Part shown: one piece after another, positions 17,271 to 25,706 of the stretch
Layout: every line of letters begins with the position of its first letter
How positions within the stretch are numbered: the first letter of the stretch is position 1
Assembly (NCBI GenBank): GCA_017536885.1
Contig: JAFWCM010000039.1
Coordinates: forward strand, 1-39,159
Reading direction: 5' to 3'
Length of the DNA: 39,159 nt
Source of the DNA: Solobacterium sp.
GTDB lineage: Bacteria; Bacillota_I; Bacilli_A; Erysipelotrichales; Erysipelotrichaceae
The notes under the pieces: model-generated
Seen by the model: the letters and a program-made list of their open reading frames with translations, nothing else
Told to the model about the DNA's origin: nothing
Database searches by the model: none
Translations under genes and position numbers: made by a program

Positions 17271-17359
17271 CAGGGAGAATGCGCTTTCATGAATCAAACC
17301 TCTTTTTCTTCCGGGATGTGGTATTCTTTTATGCATATATAAAAAAGGAGGCGTTTGAA

Positions 17360-18427
17360 ATGGATATCAAAGCATTTCTGAAACGAAAGAATATTGTATT
17401 CTCCGCCAAACGGTACGGCATTGATGCCCTGGGTGCCATGGCGCAGGGTCTGTTCTGCTCTCTTCTGATCGGAACAATTCTCAAAACCTTCGGCCAGCAG
17501 ATCGGGTCACCTCTCTTTGTCGATATCGGAAGCTATGCGATGAGCGTTTCCGGCCCGGCCATGGCCGTAGCGATCGGCTATGCCCTTCAGGCCGACCCGA
17601 TGGTTCTCTTCTCCCTCACCGCCGTCGGCTGGGCAGCCAACGCGGAAGGCGGAGCCGGCGGTCCCCTGGCGGTGCTTGTCATTGCGATCATCGCCTGTGA
17701 ATTCGGCAAGGCGGTCTCCAGGGAGACCAAGGTCGATATTCTTGTCACCCCGGCGGTAACCATCACGATCGGCGGAATCCTCGCGAAGTTCATCGCTCCC
17801 CCGATCGGCACTGCGGCCAGTTCCTTCGGCATCCTGATCGACCAGGCCACCAAACTGCAGCCCTTCTGGATGGGCATTGCGGTATCGGTGCTGGTGGGCA
17901 TTGCTCTGACTCTGCCGATTTCCTCGGCTGCGATCTGTTCCGTGCTCGGCCTCACCGGCCTTGCCGGAGGAGCGGCGCTGGCAGGGTGCTGCGCGCAGAT
18001 GATGGGCTTTGCGGTCATGTCCTTCAGGGAAAACGGCGTGGGCGGTCTCATCAGCCAGGGGCTCGGAACCTCGATGCTGCAGATGCCGAATATTGTCAAG
18101 AATCCCCGGGTCTGGATCGCTCCGATTGTCACCAGCGCCATCACCGGACCGCTGGCCACCTGTCTCTTTCATCTTGAAATGAACGGAGCACCGATCAATT
18201 CCGGTATGGGAACCAGCGGACTCTGCGGTCAGATCGGTGTCTGGACCGGATGGATTTCTCCCAGCGAAGCGGCGCTTGCCAGAGGCGCATCCGCAATCAC
18301 TCCGGGCATGACGGACTGGCTCGGACTGATTCTCATCAGCTTCGTTCTTCCCGCCGTGCTCGCACCGCTCATCAACATGTTCTGCCGGAAGATGAACTGG
18401 GTTCACGACGGTGATCTCACCATCTGA
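17360..18427 (+). CDS. PTS EIIC-like membrane transporter (PTS_EIIC_2 family)
   Basis: 355 aa from the ATG at 17360, preceded by AAGGAGG; a longer in-frame start at 17279 has no such site. The protein is highly hydrophobic with about nine or ten helices. It carries the glycine-rich repeats of the PF13303 EIIC-like group (GSYAMSVSGPAMAVAIGYAL, AAICSVLGLTGLAGGAALAG, NSGMGTSGLCGQIGVWTGW). Members are the membrane component of a putative phosphotransferase system, but most, like this one, stand alone without EIIA or EIIB. The true substrate and whether phosphate is transferred are unknown. TATATAAA (17335-17342) a little upstream may be its -10 region. Confidence 0.8.
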   Translation: MDIKAFLKRKNIVFSAKRYGIDALGAMAQGLFCSLLIGTILKTFGQQIGSPLFVDIGSYAMSVSGPAMAVAIGYALQADPMVLFSLTAVGWAANAEGGAGGPLAVLVIAIIACEFGKAVSRETKVDILVTPAVTITIGGILAKFIAPPIGTAASSFGILIDQATKLQPFWMGIAVSVLVGIALTLPISSAAICSVLGLTGLAGGAALAGCCAQMMGFAVMSFRENGVGGLISQGLGTSMLQMPNIVKNPRVWIAPIVTSAITGPLATCLFHLEMNGAPINSGMGTSGLCGQIGVWTGWISPSEAALARGASAITPGMTDWLGLILISFVLPAVLAPLINMFCRKMNWVHDGDLTI

Positions 18428-18446
18428 TCCTTAAGAACAAGTCAAA

Positions 18447-18514
18447 GGGCTGAAACTCTCTCTGGGTGATCAGGATCTGCCTGATGTGTCAAAGCGGAGT
18501 TCCGGCCCTTTTTT
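18447..18514 (+). terminator. Long terminator structure after the EIIC-like gene
   Basis: GGGCTGAAACTC pairs imperfectly with GAGTTCCGGCCC around a loop that itself contains ATCAGG/CCTGAT. TTTTTT follows at 18509-18514. It lies between convergent genes. Confidence 0.6.
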
Positions 18515-18545
18515 CGCTGATTCCGGAACTTTGCCCGGGTCTTTC

Positions 18546-20636
18546 TCAGCGCTTCTTTTCCTTCATTTCTTCGGCAATCTGCTCCGCGCACTTTCGCGCC
18601 GAAGCATAGCGGAAGTACCAGAACGGTATGGCATTTCTGCGGCAGAGGTCGGTAACCTTGTAGTATTCCGAATGAGAAATCGCGTTCGGCTGAATCCAGA
18701 CGCCTTCACAGTTCTGGATCAGGGCATCGTTGATCTTTCCTCTTCCGGTATATTTCACATCCCCTTCCAGCATTTCTCTGAACTGCTTCAGCCAGGAATC
18801 GTGCCCTCCGACCACAACAATTCTCTTGCTGACATGAACCGGAAGAGTGATCTTTGTGCTTTTCTCTTCCTGTTCTTCCTCCTGCATATTTGCGAAGAGA
18901 TATTCCCGCAGCTGATGCAGTTCATTCTCTTCCGACTGCTTTTCCTTTTTGTACGCTTCCAGTGTTTCCTTCTGAATGCGGACATCTTTCAGTGCCCGGT
19001 ACAGCTGGTCCCGCAGGGCTTTGTTTTCCTTTTTGAGCTCACCGTACCGGCGAAGGACATCTTCCTGATTCGGCTCCTCCGCCTTTTCTTCCTCTTTTTT
19101 TCCAGCGTACTGAACGGCTTCGTAATAGTCCATGGTGCGGCGGTATTTCACGGCGTCAAAGCAGCGAAGCAGAATCCTGGCCCATGGTTCTTCGGCTTCG
19201 CTCAGACCGAAATCACGCATGATATCTGCGGCATGTTCCGCATCCGCGGCATACCTCGGCATTGTCACCCCGGTATATCGGTAAAGAAGCTGTTCCAATG
19301 TATAAGGAGTCCGGAATTCGATATCCTCGTCATTGCTCTCATACCGCATGTCATTCAGCTCAGGGATAAGATCTTCCATCGGCTCAGGTTCTTCCATTTC
19401 CTCCCATTCCCATCCTTCATCCATGAAATCATAATCATCATGCGCCCAGGGAAGAAACGCCAGGGCATATCTCACGGTCATGACAGAAAAGTAATACAGC
19501 CAGGGCAGTTCATCGTCGTGATCGATGAGATAAAGAATCGCAAAGCAGATCGCATAGGGATCCCTGATCCTGAAGCTCTTCATCGCTTCGCAGAATTCCT
19601 TCGGGCAGAAATCATCATTCACACTCTGCGGCAGTTCAAAATAATCAATCGCAGCATCAGCGAAAATCCGCTCTGCTCTTTTCATCTCATCCAGCCGCAT
19701 GGACACTCGATCGATTTCTTCTCCGATCCCGCGAAGCCGCTTCATTGATTCATTCACGCGTTCGCGGTTCAAATCATGCATGGAGAAGCCTACAGTGAAC
19801 TCCCTGAGATCCTTTTCAATGCGCTTTATTCCCCCGAGCTCCCGCACCATCTCGTCTTCTCTGTCGATCAGCCGGTCATGATTTCTGACCAGACGGTCCT
19901 GTGTTTCGTAGTTTTCCTTCAGCGAGGAAAAGAAAATGCGGGCAAGCTGCCAGAACGATTCCCGATACAGAGTCACCGCTTCATCGATGGACTGCTGATC
20001 CACAAACGACAGCAGGGTTTCCCAGCGTTTTCGGGAGGGACAATCCTGGTGCTGTTTGGCTTTCACCGTTGCCTCATCCAGAATAACCCGCTTCATCGGT
20101 TCGTTTTTCTTCCGGTAAACCCTGCAGTCATCATTGCGGTGAATCAGAATATGGATTACCGACGAGACATGTTCATAGGAAACCGTAAAATCCTCGGCTT
20201 TCACTATCGGATCATCATCCCAGTCCCACTGCGGAATCTCTGAAAGCAGCGTATTCTCAAGCTCGTACATTTTCCTGTTTCTGCTCACATGATCGAGAAT
20301 CCAGTATGCCGCACCCATCAGGATACTGTATTTTTCCTCAAGCAGATCATAGCCGTCAACCACCATCGCATTCAGATATGCCCAGTCACGCTCAAATGAT
20401 GTGACTCCGGGAAAGTCCGGATACACATCCTTCACGTTTTCACGTGCTTCTTTCACGGTTTTCAATGCCGTATCCATCCTCCGGTTCATGATTGCGCTTG
20501 TCCTGTCCAGCCTCTCCGTCAGGCGCGGTGTCATCGGTGATTTCCTGAGGGAGTCGATGAAGTACTTATGAAATGTTTTTTTCAGAACCAGCGGATCCGA
20601 CCAGTCCTCTCTGGAACGATAGTATTCTTTCTGCAT
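18546..20636 (-). CDS. Large coiled-coil protein with C-terminal DUF2325 domain
   Basis: 696 aa, soluble. The N-terminal two-thirds are helical and acidic and match no family I can name. A coiled coil lies at about residues 515-590 (RRYGELKKENKALRDQLYRA and on). The last hundred residues are a DUF2325 domain: VSKRIVVVGGHDSWLKQF, then a strand-helix pattern with GRGKINDALIQNCEGVWIQP and DLCRRNAIPFWYFRYAS. DUF2325 looks like a small Rossmann-like fold and is often found at the end of long helical proteins; its activity is not established. The ribosome binding site is weak (AAGGATTAATGCTGAG), so the start is less certain. It is a single-gene unit between a PTS-like gene and an XRE regulator. Confidence 0.75.
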   Translation of the reverse strand: MQKEYYRSREDWSDPLVLKKTFHKYFIDSLRKSPMTPRLTERLDRTSAIMNRRMDTALKTVKEARENVKDVYPDFPGVTSFERDWAYLNAMVVDGYDLLEEKYSILMGAAYWILDHVSRNRKMYELENTLLSEIPQWDWDDDPIVKAEDFTVSYEHVSSVIHILIHRNDDCRVYRKKNEPMKRVILDEATVKAKQHQDCPSRKRWETLLSFVDQQSIDEAVTLYRESFWQLARIFFSSLKENYETQDRLVRNHDRLIDREDEMVRELGGIKRIEKDLREFTVGFSMHDLNRERVNESMKRLRGIGEEIDRVSMRLDEMKRAERIFADAAIDYFELPQSVNDDFCPKEFCEAMKSFRIRDPYAICFAILYLIDHDDELPWLYYFSVMTVRYALAFLPWAHDDYDFMDEGWEWEEMEEPEPMEDLIPELNDMRYESNDEDIEFRTPYTLEQLLYRYTGVTMPRYAADAEHAADIMRDFGLSEAEEPWARILLRCFDAVKYRRTMDYYEAVQYAGKKEEEKAEEPNQEDVLRRYGELKKENKALRDQLYRALKDVRIQKETLEAYKKEKQSEENELHQLREYLFANMQEEEQEEKSTKITLPVHVSKRIVVVGGHDSWLKQFREMLEGDVKYTGRGKINDALIQNCEGVWIQPNAISHSEYYKVTDLCRRNAIPFWYFRYASARKCAEQIAEEMKEKKR

Positions 20637-20855
20637 GACTCAGCATTAATCCTTACCTGTATTATCCGCTGATCCGAAGAATTCAGAAAGGAATTCCTGC
20701 ATGAAACAGAAGGAATTTCTTTTCATTCGGATCCTCTTCGGAAAAGACGGCCCCTCAGGCGTGCCGGATCATGCATGCATCATATCCCGTCTGCTGTTTC
20801 CGGATGCGGAATAATACATCGTCAATTCTTTGGCTTCCTGATCTTCTGCCCTCAT

Positions 20856-21185
20856 TCAAAACTCACGGTCTGCGATTGCCTGAACCGCTGAAAGTTCATT
20901 CAACAAAGAAATCCGGTCCTGTTCATGGTAAAAAAAAGAAACATCCCGGTGGTCAACCACTAGGATGTCTTCTACCGAAACGTCCCATAGCTTCGCCATG
21001 ATCAGAAGGTTTGAAAGATCCGGAAGCGTCTGCCCCCACTGCCATTTGTAGACAGCCTGAGCAGAGCTGAATCCCAGGATTTCCCCGAGATCCTTCGCGG
21101 ACATTCCGTTCTTCTCACGAAGAGCACGGATGTTTTCGCCTGTCTTTCTCATATTGATGACAGGGTATACAAACATTTCATTCAT
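20856..21185 (-). CDS. XRE-family transcriptional regulator
   Basis: 109 aa. Residues about 12-75 form a Cro/C1-type helix-turn-helix: RKTGENIRALREKNGMSAKD, LGEILGFSSAQAVYKWQWGQ, then TLPDLSNLLIMAKLWDVSVE. This is the common Bacillota version in which the recognition helix ends in VYKWxxGxxLP. The C-terminal 30 residues carry no ligand domain. The start has AAGGAGG seven bases upstream. It is divergent from the aconitase X operon across a 595-bp gap and is the nearest candidate for a regulator acting there, though no binding site can be assigned to it from sequence alone. Confidence 0.88.
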   Translation of the reverse strand: MNEMFVYPVINMRKTGENIRALREKNGMSAKDLGEILGFSSAQAVYKWQWGQTLPDLSNLLIMAKLWDVSVEDILVVDHRDVSFFYHEQDRISLLNELSAVQAIADREF

Positions 21186-21642
21186 AACGGGCCTCCTTTT
21201 TCTGCCTGATTAACAAAAAAGTTATCTGAGATCTTCGCAATATCATTTCGAACCCGGTCCGTATGACTGACCTGTTTGCAACAAAGAATATAGCACAAAT
21301 TTTCTGAATGGGAATATACTGCAGGTTTAATTCTGATTTTTTCAGCTCCTTGATTTTCAAACCTCCCGCCGTAAGAAAAGGTGCCTTCCCGGCTTCCCTT
21401 GTTTCGGCGTCCTGAGTGTGTAAGTGAAGGGGCAGCGCATCCGCAATTGCTTTTTCTGCGCTGCCTTGCCTTCGGTTGAGGACCGGTTGGAAAAACAGGT
21501 GTTTTCTCTCACGGCACCATCCCTGTTTTTCCCCTGCATCCCAGGATTGCTCTTCCTTTATCATTGATCAAGAGTATAAGGATTTGCTGTATGTGCCTGT
21601 TGTAATGCAGAAACAATATAGCGCTTTGAAAGTCCGCTGTCA

Positions 21643-21659
21643 TTAAACCGTCGGTTTAA
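21643..21659. promoter_or_regulatory. Perfect 17-bp palindrome, putative operator
   Basis: TTAAACCG-T-CGGTTTAA: two 8-bp arms around one central base. The inner 15 bp (TAAACCGnCGGTTTA) recur at 28743-28757 with a different centre base. It lies 42 bp upstream of the -35 of the aconitase X promoter. Confidence 0.65.
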
Positions 21660-21699
21660 AAAAGCGTTTCATCACTTCGGCTTCCGCGCACATGCATTA

Positions 21700-21731
21700 C
21701 TGTGACACAGCGGCCGCGCTGCTGATACAAT
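21700..21731 (+). promoter_or_regulatory. Promoter of the aconitase X operon with an overlapping palindrome
   Basis: -35 GTGACA (21702-21707, five of six), an 18-bp spacer, -10 TACAAT (21726-21731, five of six) with an upstream TGn making it an extended -10. The 11-bp palindrome CTGTGACACAG (21700-21710) covers the -35, as an operator for a repressor would. Predicted leader about 42 nt. Confidence 0.6.
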
Positions 21732-21780
21732 AAAACCAGAAGTAAATGAATTTCATAATTGAGAAAGGAGTGAGAACAGT

Positions 21781-23058
21781 ATGATTCTCAACGACGAACT
21801 GTTGTCCGTGCAGAACGGAGAACAGGGAGATGCCATGCGCAGGGTATTGAACACCCTTGTCATGTACGGAGAAGCCTTCGGTGCCGAGCGCATGGTGAAA
21901 ATTACGGGTGAGATGGGGCATGCCGTCATCGGAACCGGTTCTCTTACCTGGGGCCCGGTATTTGACCTCATGGACCGTCTCATGGACGGCGGAGCCATTC
22001 CCCGCCAGTCATTCACCACCGATCCCCGGGGAACAGAAGACCATGTGCCGGTGAACTTCGCCGACCAGGTCATGTTCAAGCTGATCTTTTCCAATCAGAA
22101 GCGGATGGAAAAGCAATGGGAGCGCATGGGCATCAAGGATGCCAATGCCTATACCTGCACAGCCTACATGGAGGAAGTCGGAAACATCCCGAAATACGGG
22201 GACATTCTCGGATGGGCGGAGTCTTCTGCCGTCTCCTATGTCAATTCCGTCATCGGTGCCCGCTGCAACCGCAATTCCGGCATTCTCGAACTGATGTCCA
22301 ATATCCTGGGCTATGTGCCGGAGTTCGGCCTTCTTACAGATGAGGGAAGAAAAGCTTCCTGGATCATCGATGTGCAGTGCAGTGAACTTTCGGAACCGCA
22401 GCTGCTCGGCTCGGCGATCGGCTTTCGCTGCGTGGAGGATGTGCCCTATATCAAAGGCCTGGACCGCTGGCTCGGAACCGAGCTGACCCACACCGTGAAG
22501 GATTATCTCAAGGATATGGGCGCAGCCGCCGCCTCCAACGGATCGGTCGGTCTCTACCACGTGGATCATCTGACCCCGGAAGCCGTGAACCACGGCAAAT
22601 CTCTGATCAGGGAAGATGCCCGGGTATTCGTGATTGACGATGCCGAGATCGAACGCGTCAAGGCCAGCTATCCCATGCCCTGGGAAAGTGAGGGAGAGCC
22701 GCAGCTCGCCTTTGCCGGATGCCCGCATTTCTCCAAACAGCAGCTTTGCATCTGGACCGACCGCCTGCAGAAGGGGCTCGAAAAAAACGGCCGCAATCAG
22801 ACCGTGATTCCGGTGATCTTCTGCGCCGCTCCGGATGTCATCGCCGCCTTTGAAAAGGAATTCCCGGAAAAAGCCGCTTATCTCAAAGAGATCGGCGTAA
22901 CGGTCAGCGGTCTTTGTCCCCTGTCCTTTACGTCCAATCCGCTCAGCGACAAAATCCGCATCATCACCGCTTCCAACAAACTCCGCTATTACAGCAAAGC
23001 GCGCTTCTTTGCGGAAGAGGAGCTGATTGACATTATTACGGGAGGCAGATCCGCATGA
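21781..23058 (+). CDS. Aconitase X (AcnX) large catalytic subunit
   Basis: 425 aa. AcnX enzymes are Fe-S hydro-lyases of the aconitase superfamily. Known members dehydrate cis-3-hydroxy-L-proline (bacteria) or mevalonate 5-phosphate (archaea). The family pattern is visible: ITGEMGHAVIGTGSLTWGPV, NAYTCTAYM, VSYVNSVIGARCNRNSG, AFAGCPHFS and VSGLCPLSF, with cysteines at the places used for cluster binding. It is a split-type AcnX: the swivel subunit is the next gene, overlapping by four bases (ATGA). AAAGGAG lies ten bases before the start. No proline-reductase partner of the hydroxyproline pathway is nearby; the third gene is instead an enoate-reductase-type flavoprotein. The substrate is therefore probably a different 3-hydroxy acid. 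Confidence 0.88.
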   Translation: MILNDELLSVQNGEQGDAMRRVLNTLVMYGEAFGAERMVKITGEMGHAVIGTGSLTWGPVFDLMDRLMDGGAIPRQSFTTDPRGTEDHVPVNFADQVMFKLIFSNQKRMEKQWERMGIKDANAYTCTAYMEEVGNIPKYGDILGWAESSAVSYVNSVIGARCNRNSGILELMSNILGYVPEFGLLTDEGRKASWIIDVQCSELSEPQLLGSAIGFRCVEDVPYIKGLDRWLGTELTHTVKDYLKDMGAAAASNGSVGLYHVDHLTPEAVNHGKSLIREDARVFVIDDAEIERVKASYPMPWESEGEPQLAFAGCPHFSKQQLCIWTDRLQKGLEKNGRNQTVIPVIFCAAPDVIAAFEKEFPEKAAYLKEIGVTVSGLCPLSFTSNPLSDKIRIITASNKLRYYSKARFFAEEELIDIITGGRSA

Positions 23059-23507
23059 AGAAAACATTCAAGGGACGCCCGGTCGTACCGGGTGAGGTGA
23101 GTGCACCGGCACTGGTCACTCACCAGGGATTCAACACCCTCGCCAATCTGAAAACCGCCGGTTCCTTTATGAATCCCAAGGGGATTCTCAAGGATATCAA
23201 CAATCCCGAAATCTACGGGAAGCTCATGCCGGGCAAGGCGCTCTGCCTGCCCGAGACGATCGGCTCCACGACCGGCGGGATGGTGCTCTACTGCGCCTCG
23301 TGCATGAATGTCGGGCCGGCATGCATGCTGTTTCCGAAAAAGGCCGACACCCTGGCGGTAGCCGGGGCTGTGCTCACCGCCAACTGGTCGGATCATCCGA
23401 TCGTTCTTGTGGATGATCTCGGCGATGAGTTTCTCGATACCGTAAAGGAAGGTATGAAGGTAAGTGTGACAAGTGACGGAACGGTCACCGTGGAGGATGG
23501 GGAATGA
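23055..23507 (+). CDS. Aconitase X small (swivel) subunit
   Basis: 150 aa, AcnX swivel domain (DUF126). It begins KKTFKGRPVVPGEVSAPALV, then has ALCLPETIGSTTGGMVLYCA and MNVGPACMLFPKKADTLAVA, the usual pattern of this beta-barrel domain, which closes over the substrate bound to the large subunit. A glycine/serine loop (ETIGSTTGG) takes the place of the family's conserved serine loop. Its start overlaps the large-subunit stop (ATGA) and its stop overlaps the next start (ATGA), so the three proteins are made in a coupled ratio. Confidence 0.88.
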   Translation: MKKTFKGRPVVPGEVSAPALVTHQGFNTLANLKTAGSFMNPKGILKDINNPEIYGKLMPGKALCLPETIGSTTGGMVLYCASCMNVGPACMLFPKKADTLAVAGAVLTANWSDHPIVLVDDLGDEFLDTVKEGMKVSVTSDGTVTVEDGE

Positions 23508-25561
23508 AAAAGGAATATGAAGCACTGTTTACACCATGGAAGATCGGCAGCCTCGAAATCAAAAACCGGATTGTTCTGACTTCGATGGGCGGAACTGATC
23601 TCTTCGGATGGATGGAGAGGAACCACTTTGACAAAGCCGGCGCCCAGTTTATCTATGATGTCGCCAGAAACAACGCCGGGCTTGTTCTTCCCGGCTGTCA
23701 GCCGGTCTACAATCCGATGGGCGGCGAATGGCTGTACAAAAACCAGAAGATGTATCAGGACCTGAAGGCATGGATGCCGGAGTTCCATAAGACGGGGGCG
23801 AAGCTCTTCATCCAGCTGACGGCGGGATTCGGCCGCAGCTTTACGATCTCACAGATGATGGAGACCCTCTACCGGAATAAAATTCTGCGGGCTGTCTCCA
23901 AGCCGTTCATGGATCTCGATAAAATCACGGCCAGCGCATCTCCTTCCCCCAACCGCTGGAGCGATCATGTGCCTTCCCGGGCGATGACAAAGGAAGAGAT
24001 TCACGAATTCGTGGATGCCTTCGCCAAAACCGCGAAGCTGCTTCAGGATGCGGGAGTGGACGGGGTGGAAATCCATGCCGTACACGAAGGATATCTGCTC
24101 GATCAGTTCACGCTGAAATATGTCAATCACCGCACCGATGAATACGGCGGTTCTCTGGAAAACCGCTATCGCTTTGCGGCCGAGATCGTCCAGGCGATCA
24201 AAGCGGTCTGCGGAAAGGACTTCCCGGTAAGCCTGCGCTACAGCGTTGTCTCCAAGACCAAGGGATTCCGCCGCGGCGCACTGCCCGGCGAACCGTATGA
24301 AGAAGCCGGACGCGATATGGAAGAAAGCGAGAAGGCAGTGAAATTCCTGCAGGAAGCGGGCTATGACATGCTCAACTGCGACAACGGCACCTATGATGCG
24401 TGGTACTGGGCGCATCCGCCGGTCTACATGCCGGAAAACTGCAACCTCGAGGATGTCGAACATATCCGCGGCTTCTGTGATATTCCGGTGGTCTGCGCCG
24501 GCCGCATGGATCCCAGGGTCGCCGCAAAAGCGATCGAAGAGGGAAAGCTTGACGGCGCCGGCTTCGCCCGTCAGTTCCTTGCGGATCAGGAATGGGTCAC
24601 CAAGCTCATGGAAGAAAGAGAAGAGGACATCCGTCCCTGCATTCTCTGCCATAACGGCTGTTTCAACATGTGCCATTACAAAGGCGTCCCCAATGATCAG
24701 GATCTCAGTGACTCCCTCCATCTTGCCCGCTGTGCCGTCAATGCGGAGACGATGCAGAGAGAAAAACATTTCATCGAACCATGCACCGAACCGATGACCG
24801 TGCACATTGTCGGCGGCGGAATCGGCGGAATGGAAGCCGCCCGCGTGCTCCGTCTGCGCGGTCATAAGCCGATCATCTATGAGAAGAGCGACGTGCTCGG
24901 CGGCACCTTCATTCCCGCCAGCGCGGAATCCTACAAGGGCAAGTTGCGCGATCTTCTCGAGTGGTACCGAAGGGAAATCAGGAAGCTGGATATCGAGGTC
25001 AACTTCAATTACGAAGTGCGCTCGGTCCTGGAATTCGGGAATGATCCGGTCATCATCGCCACCGGCGCCGTACCGCGTCCCATGCGCTTCATTCCGGGAT
25101 TTGAGAAGATGACGGAAGCATGCGAGTATCTGCGCGGCAAAGAGGTCGGTGAAACCGTTGCCGTCATCGGCGGCGGCCTGACCGGCTGTGAGATCGCCTA
25201 TGAACTGTACCTGCAGGGAAAGAAGCCGTTTATTGTCGAGATGCTCGATGATCTTGTGAAACAGAAAGGCGTCTGCCTTGCGAATTCCTCCTATCTCAGG
25301 GAATACTTCGCCTGGAAAAAGGTGCCGGTCTATCTTGAAACAAAGCTGAAGGAAGTAAGGGATAACGCCGTTGTCTGTGTGAACAAAGACGGGGAAGAAC
25401 TGGTGATCCCGTGCGACTCCGTGATCTGTTCCACCGGCTATCTGCCGGCTCCGCTGGCTTCCGCCGGAAAGAAGAACACCTATCTCGTCGGTGACTGCAA
25501 TGCCGTCGGCAATCTTCGCTCCGTGATCTGGAAGGCCTACGAGACCGCAATGGAGATCTGA
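23504..25561 (+). CDS. Fe-S flavin enoate reductase (FadH/BaiCD/FldZ-type)
   Basis: 685 aa, the usual length. Order: an Old-Yellow-Enzyme FMN barrel (about 1-360; KNRIVLTSMGGTDLFGW, GVEIHAVHEGYLLDQF, HRTDEYGGSLENRYRF); a 4Fe-4S site with Cys379, Cys382, Cys386 (CILCHNGC) and a later cysteine, 390 or 410; an FAD-binding Rossmann motif at about 433 (HIVGGGIGGMEAARVL); and an NAD(P)H-binding motif at about 552 (VAVIGGGLTGCEIAYEL). Electrons pass from NAD(P)H through FAD, Fe-S and FMN to a C=C bond next to a carbonyl. Relatives reduce 2,4-dienoyl-CoA, cinnamate or bile-acid enones. Coupling to AcnX suggests it reduces the alkene made by AcnX. A terminator follows the stop. Confidence 0.92.
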   Translation: MKKEYEALFTPWKIGSLEIKNRIVLTSMGGTDLFGWMERNHFDKAGAQFIYDVARNNAGLVLPGCQPVYNPMGGEWLYKNQKMYQDLKAWMPEFHKTGAKLFIQLTAGFGRSFTISQMMETLYRNKILRAVSKPFMDLDKITASASPSPNRWSDHVPSRAMTKEEIHEFVDAFAKTAKLLQDAGVDGVEIHAVHEGYLLDQFTLKYVNHRTDEYGGSLENRYRFAAEIVQAIKAVCGKDFPVSLRYSVVSKTKGFRRGALPGEPYEEAGRDMEESEKAVKFLQEAGYDMLNCDNGTYDAWYWAHPPVYMPENCNLEDVEHIRGFCDIPVVCAGRMDPRVAAKAIEEGKLDGAGFARQFLADQEWVTKLMEEREEDIRPCILCHNGCFNMCHYKGVPNDQDLSDSLHLARCAVNAETMQREKHFIEPCTEPMTVHIVGGGIGGMEAARVLRLRGHKPIIYEKSDVLGGTFIPASAESYKGKLRDLLEWYRREIRKLDIEVNFNYEVRSVLEFGNDPVIIATGAVPRPMRFIPGFEKMTEACEYLRGKEVGETVAVIGGGLTGCEIAYELYLQGKKPFIVEMLDDLVKQKGVCLANSSYLREYFAWKKVPVYLETKLKEVRDNAVVCVNKDGEELVIPCDSVICSTGYLPAPLASAGKKNTYLVGDCNAVGNLRSVIWKAYETAMEI

Positions 25562-25586
25562 GTCTTTCATTCATGCATGTATGTGT

Positions 25587-25624
25587 CGGCAGAGGATCAG
25601 CGCATGCTGGTTCTCTGCCGTTTT
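25587..25624 (+). terminator. Terminator of the aconitase X operon
   Basis: CGGCAGAG, an inner ATCAGC/GCTGGT stem, CTCTGCCG, then TTTTCC. It lies 26 bases after the stop. Confidence 0.8.
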
Positions 25625-25706
25625 CCGATCTCTTCCTGTCACCTTTTCCTCACTATGATTCATATGGAGCTTTTATGTAAAATATACAGTAAAAGAGGTG
25701 ATGAAT

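Larger units (their letters stand above)
21186..21780. other. 595-bp regulatory region upstream of the aconitase X operon
   Basis: No convincing gene. A leftward open frame at 21178-21564 has an arbitrary composition and would overlap the XRE start, so I leave it out. The region carries a 17-bp palindrome (21643-21659), an 11-bp palindrome on a promoter -35 (21700-21710) and an extended -10 promoter. The unusual length suggests several regulators or an unrecognised RNA. Confidence 0.6.

Noticed and set aside
21178-21564. A 128-codon leftward frame in the AcnX upstream region
   Set aside because: It overlaps the XRE start, has no ribosome binding site and no recognisable protein character.
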